DNA of 64,000 nt from Microthyrium microscopicum (Eukaryota > Ascomycota > Dothideomycetes > Microthyriales > Microthyriaceae), in assembly GCA_010405405.1 (NCBI GenBank), contig MU004233.1:2086539-2150538 (forward strand). The letters run 5' to 3'. The position numbers and the translations under genes are program-made. The notes beneath the pieces were generated by a model that had not been told where the DNA came from, ran no database searches, and was given only the letters and a program-made list of their open reading frames with translations. Shown one piece after another: positions 21,915 to 36,618 of the stretch (position 1 is the first letter of the stretch; each line of letters starts with the position of its first letter).

Positions 21915-24097
21915 CTTGATTGTCGAGATATATCTGGTAATTAGTCTCTTGGAAGGTCGAGAAGATGAGAAGCTGAGAACTGTAAGCACACGAGAGCTCT
22001 AAGCATAAGTACTTATAACACGAGAAAAGGACGCTGAAAGGTATTTCTGTAAAGATATTCATTATTTAGCCTCTACTCCGTATTGTATCATCGTATGAAC
22101 TTGGACTGTATTTCATGGCAGAACGGCAAAGTATATCCAAGCCACAACTTCGTATCCGATGAAAGTTTTGTCAAAAAAATAGTTCTAAAAGTGCTGAAAG
22201 AGCCAAGACTGTGCAACTTAAGCGGTGAGTTTTACAAGGTAATATTTCAAATGATTGATGCTCTATCCACCTTCCAGTCTGATATGCCAATACGTTATAC
22301 GACCCTGGTCAGTTTCAATACGACCCCAGTCGAATTGAATACGTCCCCTGCAAGCTGCAAGGCTGACGAATTACGCAGCCGTATAGGTGCAACGTCAAGA
22401 GCTTACATTAGAGCCGCATTCTGCTTGTCTAGCTCAATGACCATAAAATTTGTAAATGCATGGCTGGAGAGAGCGCCGTATAGTCGTTTGATCCAGATCG
22501 TACCAGTATTGTTGCTCGATATTGTCGGCTTCAGACTTTCCAGTGTTGTAAGCTGTAGCAATGTCCCAATATGGCTTTCACGGCCAGAAACTCCTGTAGC
22601 ATTTGATCCAGTGATTCCCATCTAATCCTCAAGTTTAACGATAACTCGCGATATTCATTTCTTCACGTAAGTCGACAAAAACATTACTTTCTAATGGTGG
22701 CATCAAGCAAAGGCGAAACATTGATCGCTTTTGATCACAGCAATCTGCAGCAAACCACATATCAACTAAGACTCCTTCAGCGATGTGCACCTTGATGTGC
22801 TTGTGCAGTTGAGAAAGAGGAACATACGGTAACTAATCGGCCAGGAGAAGAAATCCTCAGACAAGAGTTCAAGAAACAGTCGAGTCTGATGCTGAATGGC
22901 ACGATGTGCTGATATCACTCCTGACAGAATCTAAAAATTTAGCCAGAACCCTATACACGCGTCGGCGTAGCCTCAAGTATTGCCCATTCGATGCATACCC
23001 ACAAATTCATTCTGGTGATTCACACTTTCGGGCTCTTGATCGATATCAGCATGCTCTTATCATACAGCAACTTGAGTCAAGTGTGTTTGACCTTAAGGCT
23101 ATAACCAGCAACCAGAAAGTTGGAAAGTCACCATTTTAGTTTCGGCTGGAAGACAACAAATAATAGGCTCTCAGGACTCGAAGACTGGGTGCCTCTTCAA
23201 CCAAGAAAAGCAAATACAGCCTGCGTGGTCAGTAAGTATGGGATATTCCTTCATAAAATGGTGGCTCACCAACTACCGAGGATTCCAATTGGTGATGGGA
23301 TATGCAGGTCCCGGCTACCAGAACCTTTCAAAGTCAACGGGCATCTCAACGGCGCTCTCAACGGCGCAAAAGAGTGAGTGCACAATCTCGTATTTCGGAT
23401 AGGTCGATGTTGAACTATGCTTACTTAAGCTTATTAATGAGCTTGCTCTTGCAGATTTTTGCCAACTAGTATCAGGCATAAAGGTCAAAGTCGATTAGAA
23501 CTGCAGAAACCGGTTCAGTCACTGGAGCCTGGGACAGAGGGTTCAATGGTGTCTCGCTTCTGGATGGGCATCTATGCTTAGAACCTGCACATTTTGCGAT
23601 AGTGATCCGACGGCGTGGACGATTGGCACGTCTATTGGATAGGTAGCTCCGACCATTGACATGCTTTGAAGGTTGAAAAGCATTGGATTTTGCTCTTGAG
23701 TATATATTACATCACGTGGAATTGTGAATTGGTGAGCCAATTGATGGAGAGGAGATGATGTTTTTCCTATATCAATATCTGGGATGTTGAGTAGAAGCTG
23801 AAGACCACAGTCAAAGAGTTGAACTTGGGGAGAAGTAGTAATTGGAATAGTTTGTACAAGGATATCCCTGCAAGAGTATTTGAGATTGCTGACTTACCGA
23901 CAGTGCTGCGAGGCTGACCAGGGCAGTGCTCAATTAGTAGCCATAACGAACTACAGCTTGCGGTACCTTGGTCCTTGGCTAAGACGGTGTTCAATTCTGG
24001 TTCGAACACCGAAAGACTCAAGTAGAGTGTATAAGAAGGCGTCGACTCAATCCGCCGTTCTCTGATCTCAGACCATACATCACTACGAAATCACAAG
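21915..24097. other. Intergenic stretch with possible decayed coding fragments
   Basis: About 2.2 kb without a supported gene. Several fragments read like protein but lack a start or are interrupted. One is a minus-strand frame at 22621-22245 with SGRESHIGTLLQLTTLESL and, past stop codons, NSSALQLAGDVFNSTG. A second, on plus at about 23240-23370, reads YAGPGYQNLSKSTGISTAL and meets a GTGAGT donor. The third, on minus at 23543-23740, contains MSMVGATYPIDVPIVHAVG. I recognise none of the families. They may be relics of more than one gene. Confidence 0.25.
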
Positions 24098-25836
24098 ATG
24101 TCTGCCCCTGAACAAGAAAGCCAAAGCCCACCGGTAGTTATTAAGATTCGAAAGAGAAGAAGACATCAAAAGTCCCGAAATGGATGCTTCGAATGTAAAC
24201 GCCTTAGAGTCAAAGTAGGTAAGCACTAACATATTCTCCCATTACCGTTATTAATACCTCCCAGTGTGATGAAGCAAAACCAGCCTGTACACGGTGTGTT
24301 TTGGCTCTAGATAAATGTGTCTATCCACCCCTACAACAAGCCCCTGAAAGTAGTAAACAACTAAAAAGTCCCGAAATATCTCTAGCCAGTCCATCATCTA
24401 GTTTACTTGCAGCCTCACCAAATCCTCCATCACTTATAGACTCCCTGCCATACTTTGAGACATCACTTTCACCACGCTCAATTCCAGGATCCACAGAACC
24501 CCATATCTGTTGCTCTGAACCAACAATCGACTGGTCAGATACCAGTTTATATCACCACTACCTACAACATACCAGCCGTACATTAACCCACCATCCCCTC
24601 GACAGACGCGGTCTAGAAATCGGCATACCAACCCTCGCCCTACGCAGCAAAACCGTCTACCACTCCCTCCTCGCCGTCTCCGCCGCCCACCTAGCCTGCA
24701 AACTAATAACCAAAGAACCCCCTCCCAGCGTCAACACAGTCTACCAAGTCTCAACCGCCGGCTACTACCACTACAACCTCGCCAGCCAACGAATGAGCAA
24801 CCTACTAAACGAACCCACACCCGCCAAAGCAGAAGCCCTCATCGCCAGCGCCATGCTCCTCGTGCCCTTCGCAGCAGCCAGCCAGCAAATCAACCACTGG
24901 CTCTCCAGCAACACAGACACAGACACGCAACATGTGCCAAAACTCCTCTACACCAGCCCCCGCGACATCATCGTGTTTATGCGCGGTATTCGCACTACAG
25001 TCCAAGCGTTTGAAACTGCGGCCATAACAACCACGCTTCCACCGCTCTCAGATCTCGACCTCGATGACACGACTGACCATCCACCCGTAGAAACCGCACC
25101 GTCTCCCGCCCTTTCGCATACACACGTCATGTTCCCCATGCTCACAGCAACCAGCCGCGAAGCTTTCTCGCGCCTGCACGCCCGTCTGGAATCCGCCACC
25201 CTCTCCACATTTCCCGACACAGACCTAGCAGCGTGCGTAACAGCCTTTACCATCCTAAGCAACATCCGAAACACCGCATTCTCACCCCTCAGCACCTCGC
25301 CACCAGCGCCAATGCCAATAGACGAACACCCGCGTCTCTGGAGCCATTTAACGCCCTGGCTATCCGGGTATTTACGCCGTGGAGCGAGGGCGCTGGATCG
25401 AAAGCATCCGTTGACGAAACATTTTCTTGCGTTTCTGGTGCTGGTGCCGCAGGGGTATTTGGATCTGGTGGTGCCGTTGTTGGAACAGCGGCTTGTGAGG
25501 CCGGCGGGCGAGTTTACGAGCCCAGAGTTCAGGAGGCCGGAGTTTATGAGGGAGGGTAGTTGGGACGAGGCGTTTCTGGCAGGAAATACCGGGCTGGTGA
25601 CAGACCTCACCGCAACACAAGCGCTCGCCCTAGATATCTATGCCCACTGGTCCGTGCTGATGTTTGTGACGGAGGAAGAGAGTTGGTGGATTGGCGGGTT
25701 GCCTGTGGTGACGTTGAGTGGGATGGTGAATCGGTATGGTGATGATTTTGTGGGGAGGGCTTGTGGGTTGGGGGGAGAGGAGTGGTGGCCTGGGAGTATG
25801 TTGAAGATTGCGAAGGAGATTGGGAGGTTTCGCTGA
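24098..25836 (+). CDS. Zn2Cys6 transcription factor
   Basis: Exons 24098-24214 and 24265-25836 give 562 aa; the 50-nt intron has a GTAGGT donor and splits the zinc cluster in phase. The cluster is C30, C33, C40, C47, C50, C57 in the usual spacing CX2CX6CX6CX2CX6C, with the basic stretch KRLRVK between the second and third cysteines. RKRRRHQKSRNG precedes it and can serve as a nuclear signal. The C-terminal 450 residues have the layout of the Fungal_trans_2 regulatory domain: YHHYLQHTSRTL, then LRSKTVYHSLLAVSAAHLA. These factors bind CGG-containing sites as regulators of metabolism. No co-located pathway suggests the target. The gene is convergent with the bZIP gene, 305 bp apart. Codon usage flips from C-rich to G-rich near 25370. 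Confidence 0.92.
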
Positions 25837-26141
25837 GGAGGGGGGATGGGTGGTTATGAGATATGATTGTGATGTAGAGTAAATATTGAGGATCAAATGG
25901 AATGAATATCACGACAGCAATGGAAGATTTTGAATGAGGATATAGAGACTTTGCAAAAGTAGATTGTAACAACGCCAATGTTTATGCTTTTACATGGTTA
26001 CCGCCCCATCCAGGATCCTACACAGCCGTCATCTATCGTTCTAAGCGTGTCAGTCGACAATAACACACAAGAACCGGACAGAATGTACTACAGTACATCT
26101 TTGTAAATCATAACGCTTTCATCAAACAACATTAACACCAA

Positions 26142-26992
26142 TCAAGGATCAATCACACCCATAATCTCACTCAACTTCTCGAGTCCGCCATCACCAAGCT
26201 TGTCTTTGACCTTGTTGAACATATCAGTCAGTTCATCACCACCCTCACCACCTTCCTTATCAGTGATGAGGCCCTTGAGCCAGCGATTCTCCATCTCTAG
26301 CTCGTTGACGCGCTTCTCGAGCTTTGTCGCCTTGTCGGTCATTTCTTTGGCCTGTTTTTCGAGTGCTTGTTCGCGCTGCTTCTTTTTTACGCGGAAGCGC
26401 GCGGAGGCGGCGGTATTGCGGCGGCGTTTGTCTTCTTCGGCGGCGAAGCGTGTGCGCTCTTCGAGACTGAGGTTTGGATCTTCGATGACGGAGGACTTCC
26501 GCTTGGCGGAGGTGGTTGTGGGGGTGGAAGGTGGAAGGGAGGACAGGTCTCCAAAGTTTGGAGATGAGGCTGAGTTGGTGTTGGCTAATAGGTTGGTGGA
26601 GTTGAATTTGAAGTCGGCTGCGCATTATGTGTTAGTGCTGGGAAGATAAAAAGGTAATGTAAAAGTATGGAGTAAGATGGGTTTGCTTTTTTCTTCTTGC
26701 ACGCGAGGATCACGCGCATTGAGTCTGGAAGAAATGGTATTGTGTCGAAAGAGAAAATGATAGAGCGTTTAGAGAGATACGAACCATTAAGGAAATCCAG
26801 TGAAGTCGATTGATCCCATGATGGGAATCCGGTATTGGAGGTTTCGCTTTGATCCAGGTTGGCGGACTGTGAAGAATCACCAAAGTCAAAGTTGATGAAG
26901 TTGGTGTCTGTGAATAGATTTGAGTCGTCTAGGTCGGTGCCAATGTCGAGTGTAGGCTGAGGATTGTTCAGATTGGCAAGGTAATCTGACAT
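26142..26992 (-). CDS. bZIP transcription factor, CYS3/MetR-like sulfur regulator
   Basis: Exons on the minus strand: 26785-26992 and 26142-26617, giving 227 aa; the 167-nt intron ends in a CTAAC branch site and CAG. The basic region RRRNTAASARFRVKKKQREQ (about 128-147) and the leucine zipper after it, with NELEMENRWLKGLI, closely match Neurospora CYS-3 and Aspergillus MetR. Those activate sulfate uptake, methionine and cysteine genes under sulfur limitation. The N-terminal half is acidic and asparagine-rich, consistent with an activation domain. An alternative in-frame start nine codons upstream (27019) has a poorer context, so MSDYLANL was chosen. The donor GTTCGT is unusual but keeps the frame. 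Related bZIPs share this basic region, so the sulfur role is an inference from similarity. Confidence 0.85.
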
Positions 26993-29176
26993 TTTGTTTT
27001 GTTTCCGGATCTTTTCCATGCTGTGTCGAGTGTCGATGTTGAGTTTGCTGATGTCCCGGAGGACTAATTGCGAGACGGTATCAGGAACGATGTATTGATG
27101 AAGGTGGTCAGAGGTGGAGTAGACAGCAGTGAGGTAGGTGAGTTGTGATGTCGCAATTAAACGTGACTCTTGGCTGGGTCAGTTGAGCAGGATCAGCTTG
27201 GGTTTGTGGGGTATTGGGTGGTGAGAATTGGGACTGGTGTGAGTGGTTTGGTGGTAGACTGTAGTGGTGGGAGGATGAGAAAGGAAGCAACGTTTGAATG
27301 GCTGGATGGAAGAAGCGGGGCGCGGACAGAAGAAGAGAAGTCAAGAGTCGTTTACGCACAGTGCATCCACCTGCAGACCAGAAGTACCTTACTGGCAGGT
27401 GCCGCAGATTTGCAAGCCGAAAATCGGGGTGCAGCGGCGCAGGGAAGAAATAGAATTACACTGAAATATATGACTTGCGAGTGGGGGCAGACCTGAGTTT
27501 ACTGGGTTTATTGGGCTAGACTCTCTCTGTGTAGAGTGTGGCAGAAGGATGGCCTCCGTAGAATTATCTTTGCTGTGAACCCTAAAACCTAGTAACGAAT
27601 TGAAAGATGATTGACACCCAAATGACGGCAACACCCCGCTGATATTCACTATTTCCAGCATATACTACTCGCAGTCCGTCATCGACATTCTTTGACAGGT
27701 GAGAACCGTGTGATGGTTTAGAGGATACTACAACTCTGTCTCCGTATGCAGCATTAATCAGTGATTAGAAATTGGCAAACGGTGGCAGAACACAGAGTCA
27801 AAAGCGAGCAATGTTATCCAGGGAAATGACAGGCTCTTTCCAACCAAATCCTCCCGTAACGCGTACAAAAACCGTCTCTAAGAGGCACAACCGTCGTGGG
27901 ATTAATGATTATGGCGGGCAAAGTAGGCAAGGTTACAAATCAAACTTTGTCCACTTGACCGAAAGCGGCATGTCCACTCGATGCTTAATTGCGGGGAAAT
28001 CTTCTGAACGGCCAATCTCTGTGAGATGAAGAAGAGTCTGCATAACATAATCGGCAATATAAATGTGTCTTATTTCGTCTATATAAGAATGGCCTGGAGA
28101 TATAGACCTTCTAAAATGCAGTCTTGATGGCTTGCAGGTGAAGAAGAACGTGCGTCTTGGCGGTTCGTGGGCCTTGCAGATTTCAACCACTTTTCATTTG
28201 CTGCGCTTATTGCGCCTCCGATCCTCGCTGTGTCCAACATTTGAACAATCCTATCTTCGTCGTAAGTTCGGCCGAGTTCTATGCTAAAAAGGGTACCTGT
28301 TGCCGATTCCAAAGTGGTGAATTAGTTCATTAGTTTTCCTGTTCAACCTTGGAGTTCATGGGCTTCGTGTCTTTTCCATTATTACGCAGTACGAAACATA
28401 AAAAGTCCTCTACAGAGTTGAAGATGATATAATGGGACTCTTGGGAGAGGAAAGCCAAACATGTCATGACTGGCTACTATCTTTACACTCGCGGGTCATT
28501 GGCATTGACTACCATCAAATATCGCTTTAAGAAGAGATGCCATTGTTTCCAATAGTGCACTAAATGATTCACCTCATCTTTCAGATATTGGTATAAACAA
28601 TCCTAGAATCTATTCACAAGTCCTAGATACTACGTCAGTAATGTGGCCAGGTTTTGCTTTGATGCCAACAACATGAAGCTTCGTTGGCTTCCACCCACTA
28701 CATTCTGTTATCGACTACTTTTTTGTTTCTTATTGAGTATGTCGAATTACTTAAGAACTACCGAATACCATGGAAAGCACAGTGCAAGCTGTCCACCTGC
28801 ATGAAGGATAACGATACAACTTCTTGATAGGGAGTCGGCCGTATTGGAAGTTGCATCAAGCGCAGTTGGAGTCGGGACAAAGGCTTCCTTAATAAGTGTA
28901 TTGATGGAAAAGTGGGGCTCGTCATTCGTCACAACTCTCCTTAAACAACTAGCGCAATATTTAGTAAGGACTCATGACCAGATATAGTTTAGCGCTGGGA
29001 GTGACGACCAGACGCGTCAAAGCACTTTCCAATGTTAACTTTCGCGTAACTTGCTCCAGTGCAACACCATCAACATCACGACTGCCCATTTCCCGTTACT
29101 GATCTCCTCGCCATGAGATCGAGTCGGATAACCAAAACCCCATTCGTAAACTGAGCGGGAGTCTCTTCTAAATAAA
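26993..29176. other. Intergenic stretch with possible coding fragments
   Basis: About 2.2 kb between the bZIP and CHL4 genes, holding their upstream regions. On the minus strand at 27933-28312 two overlapping frames read like protein: FSIELGRTYDEDRIVQMLD, and in another frame IADYVMQTLLHLTEIGR ending PLSVKWTKFDL. No start, junction or family was established, so this could be a relic or chance. Confidence 0.25.
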
Positions 29177-30508
29177 ATGGCGCCCAAAAAGACTTTGACC
29201 CTCCCTTCTCGCGATGCATTGTCTCATGGGTTACGCCTACCGTCGAATGACCCCACAGTCTTCAAAACACTTTACAAACTCAGCAAACCTTCCCTTATAC
29301 AACTCGCTACCGACTGGTGCTCTGAGGAATATCGAGACACATGCGGGCCATACATAAACCAAGATTATGCGCCCGAGGATCCAGACATCCCATGGGCCGC
29401 AGCCAACACCATCGAAGAGCTCGTCGAACTCTACGATGAAGAACGCACCCAGCGCAAAGGCTCCAAACGCGAACTCGTCGACCGCATCCTCGAAGGCGAC
29501 TGGCGCCACGGTCTCTCCCTCCACCAACTCGCCATGGCCGAATGCCAATCCCTCCTCGACCACCCCACCACCCACCGCTGGACCGCCTTCCGCATCGCCC
29601 TCTCCCCATCCTCCAAACCATCCTCAACAACCACCGCACTACCACCCATCCACGCGCCCTCCTTCATCCTCGCCCTGCACCACGAAATCGCCAGCCTCAT
29701 AAAAGCCCACTACCACATAACCCGGCCCCCCAATCTCCCACTAACCCTCATCCGCATCGCCCTCTTCGACACACCCTACACAACCACCACCCTCACACCC
29801 GCCCTCCTCTCCGCCAGCAAATCCATCTTCCTCGCCTTCCCCGACGGCGCACCCTTCATCTACATCAGCCTACCCACCGCAACCCTCAAAGCCCTCCAAG
29901 CAGACTCCACCACCCACAGTCTCCCCGCCTTCGTCGTAAAAGCCATCCCCGTCGCCCTATCCTCCCCACAAACCCGCTACGCTCTCCTACCCACACGCCT
30001 CTCCGCCCACTCACTATCGGCACTACTAGCCCTCCGAGGCGCAACGCGCGAGACAGGCGTGAACGGTGCATGGGCACAATACGCCGATGCAAACAGCACA
30101 AATAATGCGCTAGATTTCACATCCACGCCTATTGACCAGGATGATGCTATGAGCCTCGATTCCGAGGCACCCGGCAAACGCACTCTACCACTAAACTTTG
30201 GCCCACCACCGAGTAAACGACACCGTTCAATTGCCGCTGCACGCTTTGGACCTTCTGGTGCGCCAGGAGATGGCAAGGCGCTTAGTAGGTTAGATATCAC
30301 GCTGGAAGATGCGACTGAGAGTGCGAGTTGGGGACCGCGGGTGCGGGTGAGTTTTGCGGGGGCGCATGTGTTTGCGGGGATAAGGGCGTTGGTGGAGGCG
30401 GGTGCGATTGATGGGGAGCGGATGCCGGCGTGGATGACTGGGGAGGCGGGGGTTAGTGTTGGTGTTGTGAGGGATGGACGGTTGGAAGGGTGGGAGGAGA
30501 CGGTATGA
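29177..30508 (+). CDS. CHL4: Kinetochore protein, CHL4/Mis15/CENP-N family
   Basis: A single exon of 443 aa with start MAPKKTLTLPSRDALSHGL. The N-terminal block carries the family pattern: LRLPSNDPTVFKTLYKLS, SLIQLATDWC, and GSKRELVDRILEGDWRHGL with HQLAMAECQSLLDHPTTHRW. The C-terminus ends in TGEAGVSVGVVRDGRLEGW, also conserved. In yeast Chl4 forms a dimer with Iml3 in the inner-kinetochore CCAN/Ctf19 complex; the CENP-N homologue reads CENP-A nucleosomes, so it acts at centromeres in chromosome segregation. A proline/threonine-rich, poorly conserved middle part (about 140-300) is expected. The gene is convergent with SEC23, the stop codons being about 290 bp apart. Codon usage flips from C-rich to G-rich near 30280. 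Confidence 0.88.
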   Translation: MAPKKTLTLPSRDALSHGLRLPSNDPTVFKTLYKLSKPSLIQLATDWCSEEYRDTCGPYINQDYAPEDPDIPWAAANTIEELVELYDEERTQRKGSKRELVDRILEGDWRHGLSLHQLAMAECQSLLDHPTTHRWTAFRIALSPSSKPSSTTTALPPIHAPSFILALHHEIASLIKAHYHITRPPNLPLTLIRIALFDTPYTTTTLTPALLSASKSIFLAFPDGAPFIYISLPTATLKALQADSTTHSLPAFVVKAIPVALSSPQTRYALLPTRLSAHSLSALLALRGATRETGVNGAWAQYADANSTNNALDFTSTPIDQDDAMSLDSEAPGKRTLPLNFGPPPSKRHRSIAAARFGPSGAPGDGKALSRLDITLEDATESASWGPRVRVSFAGAHVFAGIRALVEAGAIDGERMPAWMTGEAGVSVGVVRDGRLEGWEETV

Positions 30509-30795
30509 GGGGAAGGATAATGACGAAGCAGATGAGAAATATGGGATCGATGAATAAGGTTGGGAACATTAGCATTGGCGTTTGGACCAGATTGGAAATC
30601 ATGCTCTGACTCGGATTTGAACGAGCACATGGATATATTTCAACTTTTTCTATGGATACTAAGAAGAGACATCAAAAGCCTTCCAGCCAATCCTTGGTGA
30701 ATACACGCCGAAAATCCTACACATTGGGTGTGCCAATCGCCAAAGCTTTACTACTCAATACGAATCAATTACCTCGCACCCTCCCCATTCATCGA
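30509..30795. other. Convergent 3' flanks of CHL4 and SEC23
   Basis: Short spacer. A B-box-like GTTCAAATCC on the minus strand near 30615 has no matching A box and is not a tRNA. Confidence 0.6.
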
Positions 30796-33369
<2,574 letters not shown>

Positions 33370-34766
33370 CTTGAAGTATTCGTGGGGCTCGTTTAGTCAG
33401 ACGATAGAGCTGGGATAGAGGGAGTCGGTTGGGATAATTCTGGAGCTGGAGCGTGGAGCGCTATGTTTCTCGGCTGGTCTGAATGGAGAAGTCGCTAAAC
33501 AGACAGGAGACGAAAGAGAGAAGGAAAGCAAAAGAGCAAAAGCCCAGATGCGACAGATATAGGCAAGCAAAGGCGGTGACAAGTGTCTTGAGTCTGGGGA
33601 TATAATATTGACACCTTTCTGGTTGAGGTCGCAGCATTTTGGCGTAGCGATGCCAAGCCACTAGTCCTGAACGTGGTCCGAGCGCCAAGCTCACCCTCAC
33701 CTGGAAAAAATCCCAACAACTTCTTCTTCTTCTTTCCCTTTTCTCCATCTACAATTCTTCCGCCGGCATTGTGCTACTGATATTCACATTACTATTGGTA
33801 GTCTAGGATTATTGGTTTCTAGGCTATTTTCGTGCTGGCGGAGATCAAATACCCGTTGCTGGGCGCCCGGAGAAGAAGGTTCTTTTTGATCCTCTTGAGT
33901 CTTCGGGAATCAGTAGAGGTTACATACTTGTTATGTTCAGTTTGCTTTAATAGCTATATGATCAGAAAACAACAAAATACTGGATCCAGGAAGAGCAGTG
34001 TAAACAGGTGATTTGGATGAGCAATGAACAATTGAGCATGGGCAACATTGATGTGCATATCTTCCCGCCTACTACCTACCAGGCAACCAAGTCTACACGG
34101 AAGACAGCATGGACATTTTGAAGCACGATTGAGGCAGTACTGGCTTCGTCTGATGAGTGTGGAACATGTCCGGAAACCGGCAGTGGATTTTGTGATATCA
34201 GGAGGACCTCAAGGAAGTAGCGACTTGAATTCCTCGAGTCTACCTAGCGCTTGATCGCGTGCCACTTGACTTTTTCTAGAAGACGAGTAACCAGGCTAGA
34301 GAGTATATCAAGCTTGCTACTCGAGCCACGTCGCTCTTCCAAATGCTTTGCTTGTTTTTTTTTGTTTTCGTTGATGATGGTACTAGGAATACTCGTGGAG
34401 ACTCGAGGAAGATGAATCTAAAAGACGTGACATGTTAGAGTCAATTTTCCATATATTGTCTACTAGTTGAAAGTACATGTGATATTGAGCGAATTCCCAG
34501 ACTGGAAATACTTGCCACGATATCTTCGCGATCAATACATGATCATTGATCGACCTCACGACCTAGAGAGGAGTACTTGAAGCGCACGGACTTTATGTAT
34601 GTGGGGTGAACGCCACCAATCTTGAGGCAGACAGCTTGACACTTCCGTCTTGGGCAACGTCCTCCCATCTTCACCGCACCTTGCTCTCCACAGATACTCT
34701 CGTACTACTACTGCTCTCCTATACCAAGCATCTTCCATCTCACAGCACCTTTACATATCCGCAATC
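33370..34766. other. Divergent promoter region between SEC23 and GDI
   Basis: About 1.4 kb serving two membrane-traffic genes. No gene seen. The SEC23-proximal part is purine-rich on the plus strand (GGAGAAG-like runs), and a T10 run near 34355 could exclude nucleosomes. Confidence 0.5.
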
Positions 34767-36618
34767 ATGGACGGGGTTGCCGAAGAGTATGATGTTGTTG
34801 TTCTAGGAACTGGTGGGTGCCCCACTTTCTGTCTTTCATGACGTGCAATTAATACTTGATACCAGGTCTGACTGAATGCGTCCTGTCCGGGTACTTGGCC
34901 ATGATCTTCGATGATAGTATTACAATGCTAATTGCAAGCCAGCATACTCAGTGTCAAGGGCAAGAAGGTCCTACACATTGACCGTAACCCGCAATATGGA
35001 GGGTAAGACATCATCCCTCGATACCCAATGAGCGAATGCTAATTGTACTTTGTGAATAGTGAAATGTCCTCCGTCAACCTCGAATACGTATGAATACCTT
35101 TGATTTGTCCGTCCATAGTTAGTTCGGTGGCTAATCCAGAACAGTTATTCAAAAAGTACGAACACAAGTTTGGTCGCATAGCTTCCAGCACTCCTTGGAC
35201 CAAGCCAGGATCCGATGCGAGTGATACAAAGCCTTGGGAGAAGTTTCCACCTGCCAGGCACTGGAATATTGATCTCGTTCCCAAGCTTCTCATGGCTTGC
35301 GGCGAATTGACCAACATTCTCTTCCAAACTGGTATCACAGAGAACCATGAGTTTACACAAATTGCTGGAAGTTTCGTGCAGGTGGGACAAGGAAGCTCAG
35401 CAACCGTTGCCAAAGTACCAAGCACAGCTACCGAAGCAGCTACAAGTTCTCTCGTAGGTCTCATGGAAAAGTACGCTGCCCAGTCATTTATGAGATGGGT
35501 GGGTGCTTTCCAGGAGAATGACCCAGCCACACATAAAGGTAAGCACGATCTTTTGAATTGATATAACCCTTGACTGATCCGAGCAATTAGGCCTGAACAT
35601 CCAATCAGCTACCATGAAGGAAGTTTTTGAGAAGTTCGGTCTTAAAGATAGCACTCGCGACTTTATTGGGCACAGCATGGCTTTGCATCAAGACAACGCA
35701 TACCTGACCCAAGCTGGCATGATAAAAGACACCGTTTTACGAATCCGTCTATACGTCAACAGTATGGCGCAGTATGGCAGATCACCATACATTTACCCAG
35801 AATATGGACTTGCTGAACTTCCCCAAAGCTATGCCCGACTCTCTGCCATCTATGGTGGGACATATATGCTCAACACCAACGTAGATGAGTTCCTGTGGAA
35901 AGACGGCAAGATCAGCGGCATCAAGGCAACCATGACTGATCCAATTGACAAGTCAGAAATGTTAAAGTTCGAAACCAAGTGTAGCATGATTCTCGCAGAC
36001 CCAACTTATTTCCCAGACAAGGCCAGACCTACCAGATACCTTCTTAGAGCCATTTGCATATTGAACAGCCCAATTCCAGCGCTTCGGACTGACAAGAAAT
36101 GCAACGAAGACAAGAATTTTTCTCTACAGTTGATCATTCCTCAAAGTCAAATTGGACGAAAGAATGGCAAGTTACCCCTTGTCTCAACATGTAAACCGAC
36201 TAACATTTCACACAGATGTCTATGTTGCAGCACTTTCACCTCAACAGAAAGTTTGCCCCGATGGATATTACATCGCAACTGTGTCAACCATTTCTGAGGG
36301 TGGTTCAGATTATGTCAACGAACTCAAGTCAGGTCTGGACCAGGTTGGTACTCCAGTAGTGACGTTTATGGTACCACCTGTTCCAGTCTACGAACCATTG
36401 GAAAGTGGTCATCAAGACAAGGTGTTCTTGAGCAAGAGCTACGACTCCACCTCACACTTCGAATCAACCACTGGTAAGTTGCTGTAATTGTCACCACCGT
36501 CCAATTTACTGACACATGGGAATTAGATGATATCCAAGACATTTACTTCCGAGCCACTGGAGAACCGCTAACCGTCAAGGGTCTACGAGAAGGTCAACTT
36601 GCCGTTGGAGGAAAGTAA
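34767..36618 (+). CDS. GDI1: Diverged Rab GDP-dissociation inhibitor
   Basis: Eight exons: 34767-34812, 34866-34890, 34943-35002, 35060-35087, 35145-35538, 35591-36166, 36216-36473 and 36527-36618, giving 492 aa. GDI extracts prenylated GDP-Rabs from membranes and returns them to donor compartments. Conserved parts are YDVVVLGTGLTECVLSG (FAD-like fold), KGKKVLHIDRNPQYGG, FEKFGLKDSTRDFIGH, GLAELPQSYARLSAIYGGTY (Rab-binding platform) and the end DIQDIYFRATGEPL. It is longer than usual (about 465 aa). An acidic/proline-rich insert follows FKKYEHKFGR, and the usual TRYLEFKQIAGS and FEKRRMKKFLEW blocks are changed to TENHEFTQIAGS and MEKYAAQSFMRW. The intron at 36167-36215 has a GC donor. The gene symbol assumes this is the sole GDI; it could be a paralogue. 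Confidence 0.85.

Noticed and set aside
22083-22625. 180-codon plus-strand open frame
   Set aside because: Composition does not look like protein, and the opposite strand of the same DNA reads more naturally though interrupted.
23990-24015. GGTTCGAACACC, possible tRNA T-arm
   Set aside because: No cloverleaf could be drawn and no A box upstream.
24948-25610. 220-codon minus-strand open frame inside the Zn2Cys6 gene
   Set aside because: A shadow produced by the GC-rich coding sequence of the real gene.
29542-30105. 187-codon frame inside CHL4, rich in proline, histidine and arginine
   Set aside because: Alternative frame of the C-rich CHL4 coding sequence.
30590-30630. B-box-like GTTCAAATCC on the minus strand, possible tRNA
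   Set aside because: No A box or acceptor-stem pairing at the right distance.
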